Below, one piece after another: positions 37,201 to 48,232 of a stretch of DNA of 64,000 bases. Made by a program: the position numbers and the translations under genes. The notes under the pieces were generated by a model. That model had not been told where the DNA came from and searched no databases. It saw nothing but the letters and a program-made list of their open reading frames with translations. The stretch's first letter is position 1, and every line of letters starts with the position of its first letter. The DNA is from Steromphala cineraria (taxonomy: Eukaryota > Mollusca > Gastropoda > Trochida > Trochidae), in contig OU744724.1 of assembly GCA_916613615.1 (NCBI GenBank), forward strand, positions 19,268,171 to 19,332,170. Reading direction: 5' to 3'.

Positions 37201-40200
37201 GTGAACAAAATTTACTTGCGTTTTAATACGCTCATCATTTGTTGAAGAAGTTTCCACCAGTGAAGCATGAACGACTTTGCCAAAGTAATTATGTTATAAT
37301 TAGGTCCTTCTTCATTGTCAGCAACTACGACTTCCTCCGAGTCTGTGGATCTTTTCGTGAATTTCCTAGATGACCCATCTTTATTTGTTCGCTCTTCTGC
37401 CCCGGAGTCATGGTACCCAGAAACTGGAATGAGGAACGAGAACCGGTTAGAACGTATGTCGGTAATCAAAGAGAATGGACGGTATGTTGTTCAGTGTTCA
37501 TCAAGTCGTGGAAGTAATGATTACGTTTAGATGCATACAGAAATACATTAGCCACAAAAATGACAAACTTATAGATTATCATTTGGAAGATTAGACATAG
37601 GCACTGCCAAATATCACGTTTTTAAAAGGTACACATTTGCAAACAAGTTCCCCATGTAAAAGGTAGAATGAAGACCAATGACGTATCCGTCCTTCTATGG
37701 AAAAAATACTATCGTTTTTACTCTCATATGTTGGTGAAACATCAAGACCACTCTCCCACAGAATTAAAGAACATCAGGCCTCAGTGAGAAAGAATGATTC
37801 CAAATCCGCCATATCCGACCATATGATAGCTAATCCAGATCAAACCATCAACTGGCAAAACATCAGAACCATTGAAAAGAATCAAGCTGACTTCAAAATA
37901 AGAAAACTCCTGGAAGCTGTCCACATAAAGAAGATAGGCCCCGCCCTTAACAGAGATGAAGGATATTACATCCCAAATGCGTACCAACAACTTATTGTAT
38001 AATTTCATATATTTATTTCCTCAACCATGCTTGTCCATCTCTCTCACTAGTATGTACATCATTTATTTTTTCATCTTGTCTGTATTGTAAAAACACAACA
38101 GAAACTATATATTCTTTTGGAATTGCTATCCCTCGACAGTTTTCTCAATATTCAGAGGTTTCCCGTGGTTTTGTGTTCCTACTTTTTTGTTTGTTTGTAG
38201 GTTTTTTTCCGACAGTGGTGAAAACAGTGATCATTTGAGTAGTTTTTAGCTCATCTGGCCTGTAAGGCCCGATGGGCTTATGGCATGGCATGGTGTCCGG
38301 CGTCCGTCCGTCCGTCCATCCGTCCGTCCATCCGTCCGTAAACTTTGTGGAATTTCGACTTCTTCTCCAGAACCATAAGGCCTAGAAAGCTGAAACTTTG
38401 TGTACAGACTCCTTGGCTAGTGAGGATTATAAATTGTAGCTTTAGTGGCCCTGTGACCCCTAATAAGGGCCACATGGGCTACGCCCTAAAAACCTATTTT
38501 CATCTTCTTCTCCAGAACCATAAGGCCTACAAAGCTGAAACTTTGTGTACAGACTCCTTGGCTAGTGTGGATTATAAATTGTAGCTTTGGTGGCCCTGTG
38601 ACCCCTAATAAGGGCCACAGGGGCCACGCCCTAAAAACCTATTTTCATCTTCTTCTCCAGAACCATAAGGCCTAGAAAGCTGAAACTTTGTGTACAGACT
38701 CCTTGGCTAGTGAGGATTATAAATTGAAGCTTTAGTGGCCCTGTGACCCCTAATAAGGGCCACAGGAGCAACACCCTAAAAACCTATTTTCATCTTCTTC
38801 TCCAGAACCATAAGGCCTACAAAGCTGAAACTTTGTGTACAGACTCCTTGGCTAGTGTGGATTATAAATTGTAGCTTTGGTGGCCCTGTGACCCCTAATA
38901 AGGGCCACATGGGCCACGCCCTAAAAACCTATTTTCATCTTCTTCTCCAGAACCATAAGGCCTACGAAGCTGAAACTTTGTGTACAGACTCCTTGGCTGG
39001 TGTGGATTATAAATTGTAGCTTTGGTGGCCCTGTGACCCCTAATAAGGGCCACAGGGGCCACGCCCTAAAAACCTATTTTCATCTTCTTCTCCAGAACCA
39101 TGAGGCCTAGAAAGCTGAAACTTTGTGTATAGCCTTTTTGAAGAGTAAGGATTATAAATTGTAGCTTTAGTGGCCCTGTGACCCCTAATAAGGGCCACAT
39201 GGGCTACGCCCTAAAAACCTATTTTCATCTTCTTCTCCAGAACCATAAGGCCTACAAAGCTGAAACTTTGTGTACAGACTCCTTGGCTAGTGTGGATTAT
39301 AAATTGTAGCTTTGGTGGCCCTGTGACCCCTAATAAGGGCCACAGGGGCCACGCCCTAAAAACCTATTTTCATCTTCTTCTCCAGAACCATAAGGCCTAG
39401 AAAGCTGAAACTTTGTGTACAGACTCCTTGGCTAGTGAGGATTATAAATTGAAGCTTTAGTGGCCCTGTGACCCCTAATAAGGGCCACAGGAGCAACACC
39501 CTAAAAACCTATTTTCATCTTCTTCTCCAGAACCATAAGGCCTACAAAGCTGAAACTTTGTGTACAGACTCCTTGGCTAGTGTGGATTATAAATTGTAGC
39601 TTTGGTGGCCCTGTGACCCCTAATAAGGGCCACATGGGCCACGCCCTAAAAACCTATTTTCATCTTCTTCTCCAGAACCATAAGGCCTACGAAGCTGAAA
39701 CTTTGTGTACAGACTCCTTGGCTGGTGTGGATTATAAATTGTAGCTTTGGTGGCCCTGTGACCCCTAATAAGGGCCACAGGGGCCACGCCCTAAAAACCT
39801 ATTTTCATCTTCTTCTCCAGAACCATGAGGCCTAGAAAGCTGAAACTTTGTGTATAGCCTTTTTGAAGAGTAAGGATTATAAATTGTAGCTTTGGTTGCC
39901 CTGTGACCCCTAATAAGTGCCACAGATGCCATGCCCTAAAAACCTATTTTCATCTTTTTCTCCAGAACCATGAGGCCTAGGAAGCTGAAACTTTGTTTGC
40001 AGACTCCTTGACTGGTGAAGATTATAAATTGTAGCTTTGGTGGCCCTGTGACCCCTAATAAGGGCCACAGGGGCCACGCCCTTAAAGCGCATTTTCATCT
40101 TCTTCTCGGAACCATAAGGCCTAGAAAGCTGAAACTTTGTGTACAGACTCCTTGGCTAGTGAGGATTATAAAGTGTAGCTTTGGTTGCCCTGTGACCCCT

Positions 40201-41204
40201 AATAAGGGCCACAGATGCCATGCCCTAAAATCCTATTTTCATCGTCTTTTCCAGAAGAATAAGGCCTAGAAAGCTGAAACGTTGGGTACAGACTCCTTGA
40301 CTAGTGAGGATTATGAATTGTAGCTTTGGTGACCCTGTTGCCCCTAATAAAGGCAACAGGAACGTCCTTCAAATCTATTTTCATCTTCTTCTCCTGAAGT
40401 ATAAGGCCTAGAAAACTGAAACTTGTCACCTATATATACTTAATTTTATGATAGGTGCCCCTGTGGCCTCTACAAAGGGGGAATCACATTGGCCACACTC
40501 TACAGCATAATTGATGATGAAGCCTGATGAGCTACAGAGCCAATGGCTCTATTTTCTAACTTTTGTGTTACGTGACATTTCACCAATATCGAAGTGGTGT
40601 AATTCTCGCGTTTTTGCATTTCTTTCCTAAATGACAGTAAATGCGCGAGAATTTATAAAATACACAATTTTGGGATTAGGCGTTTTTCAAGCGATGTTAT
40701 AGTCGATGTCCACATCAATTATTTTTCATAATTTCAGTTTGCCGTTGAGTTCATATCAACACATTATAAGACACATTGTCCATCTTTTGCAAAATCATTA
40801 TGTCTTTATTTAAGAATTAAGTCTCATAATACCAATCCTTCATGTACCATTAACGAATGTATGGCTGTACATACATTTATATTGTATGTTGTATAAATGT
40901 AAATATGTATTGTACCTCTTATGCTGCAGTTCGCAGCCTGAGTGTAAATAAAGTTTAGTTCAGATAAAGCATACATAAACAGATAACCTTCATAGCTAAT
41001 CAACATGTGACTATACATGTATATTGATATAAGTAGACAGAAGGTTATATACTAGTTTGCACCCCCAAAATGGCTACTCATTGATTAAGGTTGAATACCA
41101 GTTAGATAATGTTCATGTTGAAGTATATTTACAGTCTCACCTGACAATGCTATTCCAGACAGAAGCAGCAACAGAAGCAGTGTGGTAGTCAACGAAGGAG
41201 ACAT
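19174..41204 (-). CDS. Secreted YWTD-like beta-propeller protein, copy B (complete, 7 exons)
   Basis: Exons, in transcription order: 41204-41141, 37423-37216, 33890-33583, 23924-23756, 20893-20700, 19793-19634, 19276-19174. Splice phases run 1,2,1,2,1,2 and agree at every junction; the sum is 1206 nt, 401 residues plus TGA. Residues 1-21 are a signal peptide. A charged linker with a dibasic KRS site is at about 22-90. Propeller-like strands fill about 91-401, with a YWTE motif at 271-274 and a cysteine cluster just before it. N-glycosylation sequons NGT, NVT and NST are visible. Being secreted, with no membrane anchor or EGF/LDL-A modules seen, it would act extracellularly as a binding protein; the ligand is unknown. 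Family resemblance to LDL-receptor class B repeats is motif-level only. The exon 3 and exon 5 acceptors each have an alternative. Confidence 0.8.
19634..19793 (-). CDS. Copy B exon 6: propeller blade
   Basis: Acceptor ACCAACCAG/AC, donor TCAAC/GTGAGT. The codon split with exon 5 gives asparagine and the split with exon 7 completes an NST sequon. Confidence 0.85.
20700..20893 (-). CDS. Copy B exon 5: cysteine cluster and YWTE blade
   Basis: Same sequence as copy A exon 5. Its upstream edge touches the first of seven 286-bp tandem units, so the intron end next to the acceptor has been copied many times while the exon body has not. Confidence 0.65.
20901..22899. repeat. 286-bp tandem repeat, seven units, in copy B intron 4
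   Basis: Units start at GAAGTCATTATCG at 20901, 21187, 21473, 21759, 22045, 22330 and 22615. Copy A has one unit (2957-3240). Each unit includes a (TA)n stretch and the last bases of intron 4, but not exon 5. Units 2-7 share AAACCC where unit 1 has AAAGCC, so the amplification started from an altered unit. Confidence 0.95.
23756..23924 (-). CDS. Copy B exon 4: propeller blade
   Basis: Identical splice sites to copy A; one replacement (P/A) in the ASIRxSRGDQ segment. Confidence 0.85.
24044..24378. mobile_element. Diverged TAGCTCATC-family remnant beside array B
   Basis: Copy B partner of 4386-4720, nearly identical, so this insertion predates the segmental duplication. Confidence 0.65.
24452..33502. 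repeat. 45-bp minisatellite array, copy B intron 3 (about 9.05 kb)
   Basis: Same unit as the copy A array and same intron, but more than twice as long (roughly 200 units). It adds a 24-bp truncated unit (CCTCGGAAACCCTTGATTCA plus four bases) scattered through the array and a GAGGGATAC variant, both absent from A. Higher-order blocks are visible: 882 bp near the left end, 924 bp around 28.7-30.5 kb, and 1533 bp around 30.5-33.5 kb. Open frames run up to 2905 codons but are by-products of the period. Confidence 0.97.
33583..33890 (-). CDS. Copy B exon 3: first propeller blades
   Basis: Same phases as copy A. It carries most of the replacements between copies (R/K, D/H, R/S, L/I, L/D). The 9-kb array begins 80 bases downstream of its donor. 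Confidence 0.75.
35790..35990. repeat. 48-bp tandem repeat in copy B intron 2
   Basis: Same unit and position as in copy A, with about four units, so this array has changed length by one unit since the duplication. Confidence 0.85.
36617..36750. mobile_element. Penelope-terminus-like foldback in copy B intron 2
   Basis: Partner of the 11986-12118 foldback, nearly identical. Confidence 0.6.
37116..37185. mobile_element. Small foldback MITE in copy B intron 2
   Basis: Partner of 12483-12552, so inserted before the segmental duplication. Confidence 0.65.
37216..37423 (-). CDS. Copy B exon 2: charged linker
   Basis: Same frame and donor as copy A. The downstream CAG acceptor has become CTG, leaving only CCAG/TT at 37423. 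Replacements against A are V/D, P/A and E/D. Confidence 0.75.
37723..38071 (+). mobile_element. Penelope-like endonuclease fragment in copy B intron 1
   Basis: An insertion of about 350 bp absent from copy A near 13113. The coding part runs to a stop at 38002 and reads YVGETSRPLSHRIKEHQASV, then the family tail NRDEGYYIPNAYQQL. The first half of the GIY-YIG domain and all of the RT are missing, as in 5'-truncated copies. It belongs to a different subfamily from the copy A element and is on the opposite strand. Confidence 0.88.
38247..40550. mobile_element. TAGCTCATC element with internal 146-bp tandem repeats, in copy B intron 1
   Basis: Starts TAGCTCATCTGG and ends near CCTGATGAGCTA, giving short inverted termini. 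A GTCCGTCC run follows the left end. About 14 tandem units of 146 bp (AACCTATTTTCATCTTCTTC plus AGAAAGCTGAAACTTTGTGT) fill the body, with a five-unit block (about 725 bp) duplicated. The copy A site at about 13290 is empty. No coding capacity, so nonautonomous. Elements of this look are common in bivalve genomes (from memory, not checked). Confidence 0.8.
41141..41204 (-). CDS. Copy B exon 1: start codon and signal peptide
   Basis: Same start and donor as copy A, with leucine instead of proline at residue 11. Both copies keep about 660 bp of homologous upstream DNA. I see no convincing TATA box in it. Confidence 0.85.
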
Positions 41205-41865
41205 GTCAATGTGCTGACTTAGACAGAAGTTGATAATACTACTGATAAATGCTCACCATCTAAAAACGCCGGCTTACAACTCGAGTGTCAAGTACATGAT
41301 ACACAGGATGATAAAGTTCATCATCCTAATCAGTCACCGTAATAGGTAGTTACCTATGACATTTACATAAGTTGATAAGTTGACCGATTTTATTTTCTTT
41401 GCAATCACGCAAACTGCCAAAATGAGATATGGTTGAAATAATGACCGCCTACTGAGTGAATATAAGTTATAACCATCGAGCGATCATCGAGATGATTATC
41501 ACAGATATTCACGAAGGTCGTTGCCATTATTTTACCTAGACCGCATGGTTTTACCAATTTGCATTTCAACAAATATTGAGTTATTTGATGTCATGGGGTA
41601 AAACTTAAATACACTTCACTTCTAAACATTGCTTCGATTTCATTTGAACAATACGCGAATTTCACGTGCAGATTGAGCATGTCGTGGCGAATTTGTCAAT
41701 CAGATAAATCTGAGAGAGAAACCAACTGTTTTTAGTTGTTTCTAAGAAAACACCAGAATTCTACATTGAACTGAAATTGAATAATTTGAAAACAATTTGT
41801 TAGATGATTTATGGCAAATGATATTCTTATAAAATTCTTTAAGGTACTATTCAGTCCATCAAATG

Positions 41866-42049
41866 TTTCCCTCTCAATGAAGCAAAATGTGTTGCTGCAC
41901 GGACGTTGTCACTTTCACCGTGATGCACGGAACGTATCGTACGGGCTGTACACAATCGAAAGCAAATTGTTTGAAGATGTAGAGGAAAATGAAGTGTTTT
42001 CATGTTTTGAACAAAATTATGGCCGTGGTCTTTCCAGGAGGAAGCAAAT
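41866..42049 (+). CDS. Weak candidate exon just outside the duplication
   Basis: Plus-strand frame starting MKQNVLLHGRCHFHRDARNV at 41877 and running to a possible donor AAAT/GTGAGT at 42049. No family recognised. It begins exactly where homology to copy A stops. A further donor-like GAACAA/GTAAGT is at 42177. Could be chance. Confidence 0.25.
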
Positions 42050-42948
42050 GTGAGTTAAATTTTAAAGTTTATCAAGGATGTGCTGTTGAATGTTATCTAT
42101 GCGTAGATCTACGAAGATGCTGAAGTATGTCACAGAGGGTTTACACCGTGTACAACAAGATGTCAACATCTGAACAAGTAAGTTCACATTTACGCACTTT
42201 GCTGTTGAAAACTGCTTCGTATGCAATTATTGTTTTAGATATCATTTCGTATGGTAAATAGCAATGTGTACATACTATCGATAAATAACATCGTGATTTT
42301 AAGCTTTACAACTCTGAAATTGTGATTAATTTAGCATGTTTCTTTCTTACAATTAATGGTATTATTCGACATTCAACTTGCAAATACCATTGGTCAATTC
42401 AAAAATCATACCTTAACTTTATTCAAAAGTCAAATTCATAATGTTTTGAAATGAAATTAGCAAAAATATTTGTACTTAGAGAGAGATCAACATTAAGCAA
42501 TAAAGTCCAACATCGATAAGCAATTTATAAAGATCACCGGTGTTTTTATTTCAACAACTGACGTTACACTTTTACTTTAGGGACTACGTATGTATATTTG
42601 ATTGACTATTCAAACAATATTTAAGTCGACCTTATTATGGATAATTCAAAATAGAGCATAAGCATGGAACAAATTTCAGCTTGTCAGAGGATTGGGATTA
42701 TTGCTAGAAGTTGGGACTGGCATGGATTCTGTGTTCTACTTGCTAAAACTTGTCAGCTGATTGTGAACGATTTGTGTGGGAATGTTATGATGGAAATACT
42801 AGTAGACCTTGGGTTCTGCATTCATCATGGATGCTAAGGATATTACAAAATTAAATCACCATATGATCATGCATTTTATTTGAAAATAAGTTTAAAATCT
42901 GTAAATAAACTACGTTTCAAAATTGTTTTGAAATTATGTATTCTTTAG

Positions 42949-43128
42949 CAAATATGTGTTTGATACAAAGTCATCATTTCAAAGTGTTGGGTACCTTGAT
43001 GTACCCTTAAACAAGTTGGTTGCAAGTTCTTTCGAGGTGTGATATCACAAACACGTGAGGCAAAACCGAACTTGTGTGTTGTATCGAACCGAGAACATAT
43101 TGACCAAACAAATCCTGGATGTGAAGAG
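42949..43128 (+). pseudogene. Candidate exon with a frame break, unidentified protein
   Basis: Bounded by an acceptor TATTCTTTAG/C and a consensus donor GAAGAG/GTAAGG. One frame reads YVFDTKSSFQSVGYLDVPLN and stops at 43040-43042. Another frame takes over with REAKPNLCVVSNREHI and a terminal GCEE. The switch falls in a GTGTG stretch. Both halves look like protein in composition, so this may be a decayed exon or an assembly error. I do not recognise the family. Confidence 0.35.
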
Positions 43129-43129
43129 G

Positions 43130-44664
43130 TAAGGTTATACAATATAACCACCGCACGCCTGGTTATACGAAAAGTTAATCACTAATGTTGACGTGATAAC
43201 CAAACCACGTGGTGTATACAAGTGCATATCTATTCGCTGTTTTCTTCATATAACTGCTTTCATGGACTGCATAATATAAGCGTACGTAAAATGACTGAAA
43301 GCTCCAGTTTTCAACACTGTCAAGGACCATTGTGCATGCATCCGATTCAAAAACTCATGCTGCATATGTTAGTGCATTCAGAAAGTGGTGTTTGTTCCAA
43401 TCATTTCATTTTAAAATGACTTTCTAATATTAATCTATTTAACATAATTCACACGTTAAGACGTGCAAATGTGGAATCTTATTGAATGTCACTTTTGCTG
43501 CAACACGTCCCCGTACAAAGACACATAGGCTCGATAAAGGTTCCGGATTTCGTTCTCCACATATACTGCTTATAAAAATAATAATTTCAAAGATTTCAAG
43601 TTTGTTTTATATGAACTTAGCAAAACAAACCAAAGATCTCTTTAAGTTTTCATGTCGATTCCTTAAGCACATATTATTCAAAGTGTGTTGGTCTTTTATA
43701 TACAACCAACTTCTAGAATGCCACTCAAGCACTTTAAAGTGATGGTTGTCAAGAATTAAGTGAGAGGCATTGAGAAATCTGCTCTGATGTGCCTTGATCT
43801 ATCCTGTAAGACTACACAGTTATTTAGTTTGATCGACATATATGTGGAGCTGATCTGGTTTCTGTACCCATACCACGGCCGAGTGGGAGTCATCATATAC
43901 CCATTAGTGGAGACCTGCCCTCAACCCACGTCACTTTCCCTAACACGTGTCCAGCTACACATAGATAAAGACGGCTCACTTGAGTGTTATAGAAAACCTT
44001 CCCCGAATCGCTCTTTAGCCAACTGATACCTTTCATGGAACTCTTTCCTCAATACTTAAACAAACATAAAGCTGACATATGTGAACTCGAACTGTTATTG
44101 GATAAATATTGCCACATGCGTAATGTAACAAAAATAACCTCCTTTACCAAATAGCAATAAGTTAACATTGGCTATGGACACTGTTAGCTACCTAGTTGGT
44201 TCTTGTCCTTAAAGGGACCCTCCGTTTTCTCAATGCCTTTGTTTAGACTCTAAAACATGAGAAAAAAAGATTGTTTGCTGAAAACGTTCCATAAAATCAC
44301 ACATTTGTCTTATTATCGCATATTTTTCAAGACTTTTCAAACACTCAAATCTTAGGGATCCTTGTTTCTACTGTTAAAATGTTACCAAATTACTGATAGA
44401 CGCACAGAAGCCCGTTTCAGACTTTTTACCACATAATGTCACTACACTCGAACCATTACCATTTAAACCATATTTTCAATAAATATTGCAATATTAGTAA
44501 ATATTAAAGAAACTACACCTATGGCATTTGTGAAGAAACCAAACACTAAGCCTCTTACAAAGAAGTATTTGCGAATAGATTTCCCATTAGATTTACATTA
44601 GTTTATTCATATATATTTTTCCAGAGGGTAAAACACCTCTCGGCCCAATTAACAATCAATTGTA

Positions 44665-44701
<37 letters not shown>

Positions 44702-45516
44702 AAACATCAAGAGAAATATAAGTGCGCTCACAATATTATACAAAACGTGGTTCGTTCCATAACCAATTGTATTGTTTTAAAATATTGTCTTGAAATTGGT
44801 AAGATTTAATTTCCTTTTCACGAAATCTTTTTAACTCCCTAAGAAAATGTGGTACGGGGCCTTTAAGACTGTATTCCTTGTACGCTCACTGCCCGCCCGG
44901 GGCCTTGTTTTATTTGCTGTTTAGTCGGGGTCTCATAGTTTAACGAGTGATTACCTACTCGACTGATAAGAAATAGTCACACACACTTAGTATTTGCGCT
45001 ATAAGTGGACTGTTATATTTGTATATATGCTTTTCTATAAGGCGTAACACTGTAACAATGCGGGGTATGTCTATATTGATAAGTGTGTGTACAGTTCGAC
45101 TTGAACTTTCGATTCAAATTATGCAACAAAATCTCAGTCAAGAGTTATGTTAAATGTGTTTATAAACACTTGATATGATCTCATTTAGTTTACTGATAGC
45201 AAGGCTAAGACGAAACGGTTGAATGGCGAAAAATTACCTACAACTATAAGTTGTCTAGTTTCTGTGTATCGTTTGAAAGATTGTAATAAGTCTTTGTCAT
45301 CATTAAGATAATCTCACTTCAACACCGATAAAAGTAATATCAAGAAAACGACTTTTTTCAAATATTGTTTAATATGATTCAAAAGCATGTTTTATGATAA
45401 CATGGAGACCGATAAGACACAATTTGCTCTATAGCAGGAAACACACAGTGACATAGCACAGAGAGAATGAAAAGTCATTGGAGAATATGACGTATATGAA
45501 GAATTAGAAGAAGCTT
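43130..45516. other. No supported gene
   Basis: Only frames below 90 codons, in AT-rich DNA with one (AT)n tract. Confidence 0.45.
44666..44698. repeat. (AT)n microsatellite
   Basis: Uninterrupted AT dinucleotides over 33 bp. Confidence 0.9.
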
Positions 45517-45728
45517 TGAGAATATGGAATAAGAAACTGAATGGAGGGCATGAGAATACAATGAACATCTGAGAATATGGAATATACCATTCAATGGAGG
45601 GCATGATAATACAACGAATCGCTGGCAATATGGAATATGACATTGAATGGAGGGCATGAGAATACAGCGAACCTCTGAGAAAATGGAATATTTCATTGAA
45701 TGGAGGGCATGGCAAAGTATTGACAAAG
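45517..45728. repeat. 53-bp minisatellite, four units
   Basis: Four units containing GAATGGAGGGCATGAGAATA, spaced 53 bp. Two short overlapping minus-strand ORFs across it are repeat artefacts. Confidence 0.85.
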
Positions 45729-46017
45729 TATTGGCAACTTCATAGTCTAAGAAAACCTAGCCTCAATAATACTCACTTCACTCCTTATATTGTGTCTAGC
45801 AAGATGTAGTAGCGGGTACCTTTTTTGGTTATAGTTGCATAGCTCATATAAAAATATATTATTTGTCTTACTTATATAGTACCTTGGTCGTCAAATTTGA
45901 AAGAAGATTCTCATTTAAGTAAACAGTTTCAACCATGTCTAGAACTTAGTAATAAAATGATTTCTCGCAACACGATCGATGTTTCTCAGATTAATATATC
46001 ATTTTTCTTTACATTTT

Positions 46018-46197
46018 CTGTTTGAGAGGCATTTTAGAATTTGTAACTATATAGAAGAGTAAGAGTTTTATGGATGATCAACTACTTTATTGCAGAGAGT
46101 TGCGACGTTTCGGTATATATGTTTAAACGTTAAAAAGCATCTATACGGAAACGTGGCTACTTTCTCCAATAGAGAAGATGATCATCCATAAAACTCC
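46018..46197. mobile_element. Penelope-terminus-like foldback
   Basis: Inverted arms TTTTATGGATGATCA / TGATCATCCATAAAA around TTGCGACGTTTCGG and GGAAACGTGGC, next to TTTGAGAGGCATTTTAGAA on the left. It shares motif order with the other terminus-like repeats. Confidence 0.55.
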
Positions 46198-47595
46198 TTT
46201 AAACATGAAATTTTTCATTGATAACTCAACTGTGCAGCTTCTCATTTAATTGAAGCGTTAATGTTAACAGTTTACCTAAGCTACGTACGACAGAAGGGCG
46301 TGGTCCCGTAAAGGTGGGTCTCTGATTTAGAGTACCTGTCGTGTTGACATGACGGCGCGTCTTCTCTTTGATGTTTTGAGAGCGTTTCTACTTGTCAATA
46401 TGTACGAGACTGATAGTACCTTCCAGTAGTGTAGTTGATTGTTTGCTTTATGCGAGGCAATAGACAGTGCCTGTAGTTACGGACCTCACAATGCATGTGC
46501 AGATCGACAGAAACACTCTATTTTTATTTCATCGAGTACTTATAGTGTATTTTCATTGCTGAACATGTACATTGATAGTTGGAATGGGACTGAATGTTTA
46601 TACATGAGATTACAAGTAATATTACACTGACATTTGAACCTCTTTCAACCAGATTACAAAGATTCACTGCTCGATCGCTCCTTTATCAATGAGCAGAGTG
46701 TTGTTTTGTGTTTACGTAGCAGTGTTTTCGTGTTCATTTCTTTATGTCTATTTTATGATGTAAACATGTGATCTCTTAAATAGTCAAAATAGGAGGCGTT
46801 ACGTTCCAGTAGCAAAGATACTGGCATATCAGTTATTGAATATTTCTCACAGTCTCTTTTCATTTGATATTCACACTGAACTTAGAAATGTGATCTTTTA
46901 TAATATCATTGAGAAACCAAAGTAACTGTAATTGCACTAACGACTTTCAGAAGGAGTATTTCTCTTCATATTCATGTATTGTCATATACCATTCGTTTGT
47001 TTAAGAGATTCTGCAAAATGTTACTCATATCTTCGTGCAGATAAACAAATGAAAACAGCATCAAATCAAATTTCTGTTTTGTAACAAAAGCTGAAACTAA
47101 AATGTTGAAAACGCAGGGCAAATATAATTCGTTAATAAATGGTATAATTTCTTCTGTGACCAAGGTTGAAGAACTCTTAGTCCAACAATCTTACTATACT
47201 TTTTAATATTTGACATTAAAATAACCAAAAGTCTAGATCTTTAGGGAACTTCAAATGGATAACTGTCTGAGGCTCCATTCTTATATTTGATAAAATAATA
47301 GTTTTTGGAAAATTTCCGGGATTGAAAGTTAATCTTAGAACGTTGTATCCAATAAACCATCATCTTCCTAACGTTTAGACATGCCATGCAGATAAGTACC
47401 TTCCTTAAGCAACATTATGCATGAATAAACTGAGAAGCAAAAGAAATTACACACTTCAGTTGAATTATCATAAGATTTCATATTTCGTGTTTTTATGTCG
47501 TATTTTCAAACTGATAAGAATAATGGTTAAATCGTCGTTCAAAGAATACTTTAAAGTGTTTTTTAAAATGACTTGTTTGATAACGATGCTAGTAT

Positions 47596-47700
47596 CTACA
47601 CCGAAACGTCGCATTCATGCAATAAAGAAGTTGATATTATCCACAACGACTTGTTCTTCTTCATCAAACCAGTTTCTGAAATGCCTCTCAAAGAAGTTAC
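47596..47700. mobile_element. Solo Penelope-terminus-like repeat
   Basis: CACCGAAACGTCGCATT, then AATAAAGAAGTTGATATTAT, CTTGTTCTTCTTCATCAAAC and AAATGCCTCTCAAAGAAGTT, the same module order as at 390-520 and 57268. Confidence 0.55.
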
Positions 47701-48232
47701 ATTAAACATGGTAGGGGTCATGATGGTGTAAATTCTTTTTCTTACCCCGACCTACATTAAACAAAGATATTTCAACAACAACAAAACAGACACCAATTTT
47801 GTTTTATTCAAACTACTGCAAATATGTGTGATTTTTAATTTGCCATAACTAAATACATCACATTTCTCTACGTAGCCAGTTGTCATTTATTTTATTCACA
47901 AAATTACTCAATCATTTGTGTGCCAGGGAATCACGCACCACATGCATGGCTCTTCATACCTGCTGCATGAGGTATGTCTTCACTTCATTAAGCACTGCAT
48001 ATTTCTTTACATTCATTAAGTATCCAGTTTCAAATTGCATGACTTGCATGTTCCCAATTGTAAGGTGGGATTCATTTATAGATACCAAATCATTTGTTAT
48101 GACATTCAGGATTAAATTCATGTCCCATTCCGGCCATATTTCCCTTTGGTAGATATAGTCGTGAGAGTCAGTATGTCTCCTTCCCCTAGCCTTAACCGAG
48201 TACTGTATATATCTAGATATACAAAGATATAG

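Larger units (their letters stand above)
19438..41865. repeat. Segmental duplication, copy B
   Basis: Direct-orientation partner of 1-14552, so the arrangement is head to tail. It is about 7.9 kb longer than A because of a larger 45-bp array (about +5.0 kb), six extra 286-bp units (about +1.7 kb), an inserted 2.3-kb element and a 0.35-kb Penelope fragment, minus A's own 1.5-kb insertion. The true left edge cannot be seen, because the equivalent part of A is outside the window; homology probably continues at least to the last exon at 19174. Confidence 0.95.

Noticed and set aside
43021..43128. Resemblance of CKFFRG...C to a nuclear-receptor zinc finger
   Set aside because: The cysteine spacing does not fit the second finger and the frame is interrupted upstream; probably coincidence.
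45392..45726. Two overlapping minus-strand frames of 83 and 107 codons
   Set aside because: They lie over the 53-bp tandem repeat and share its period.
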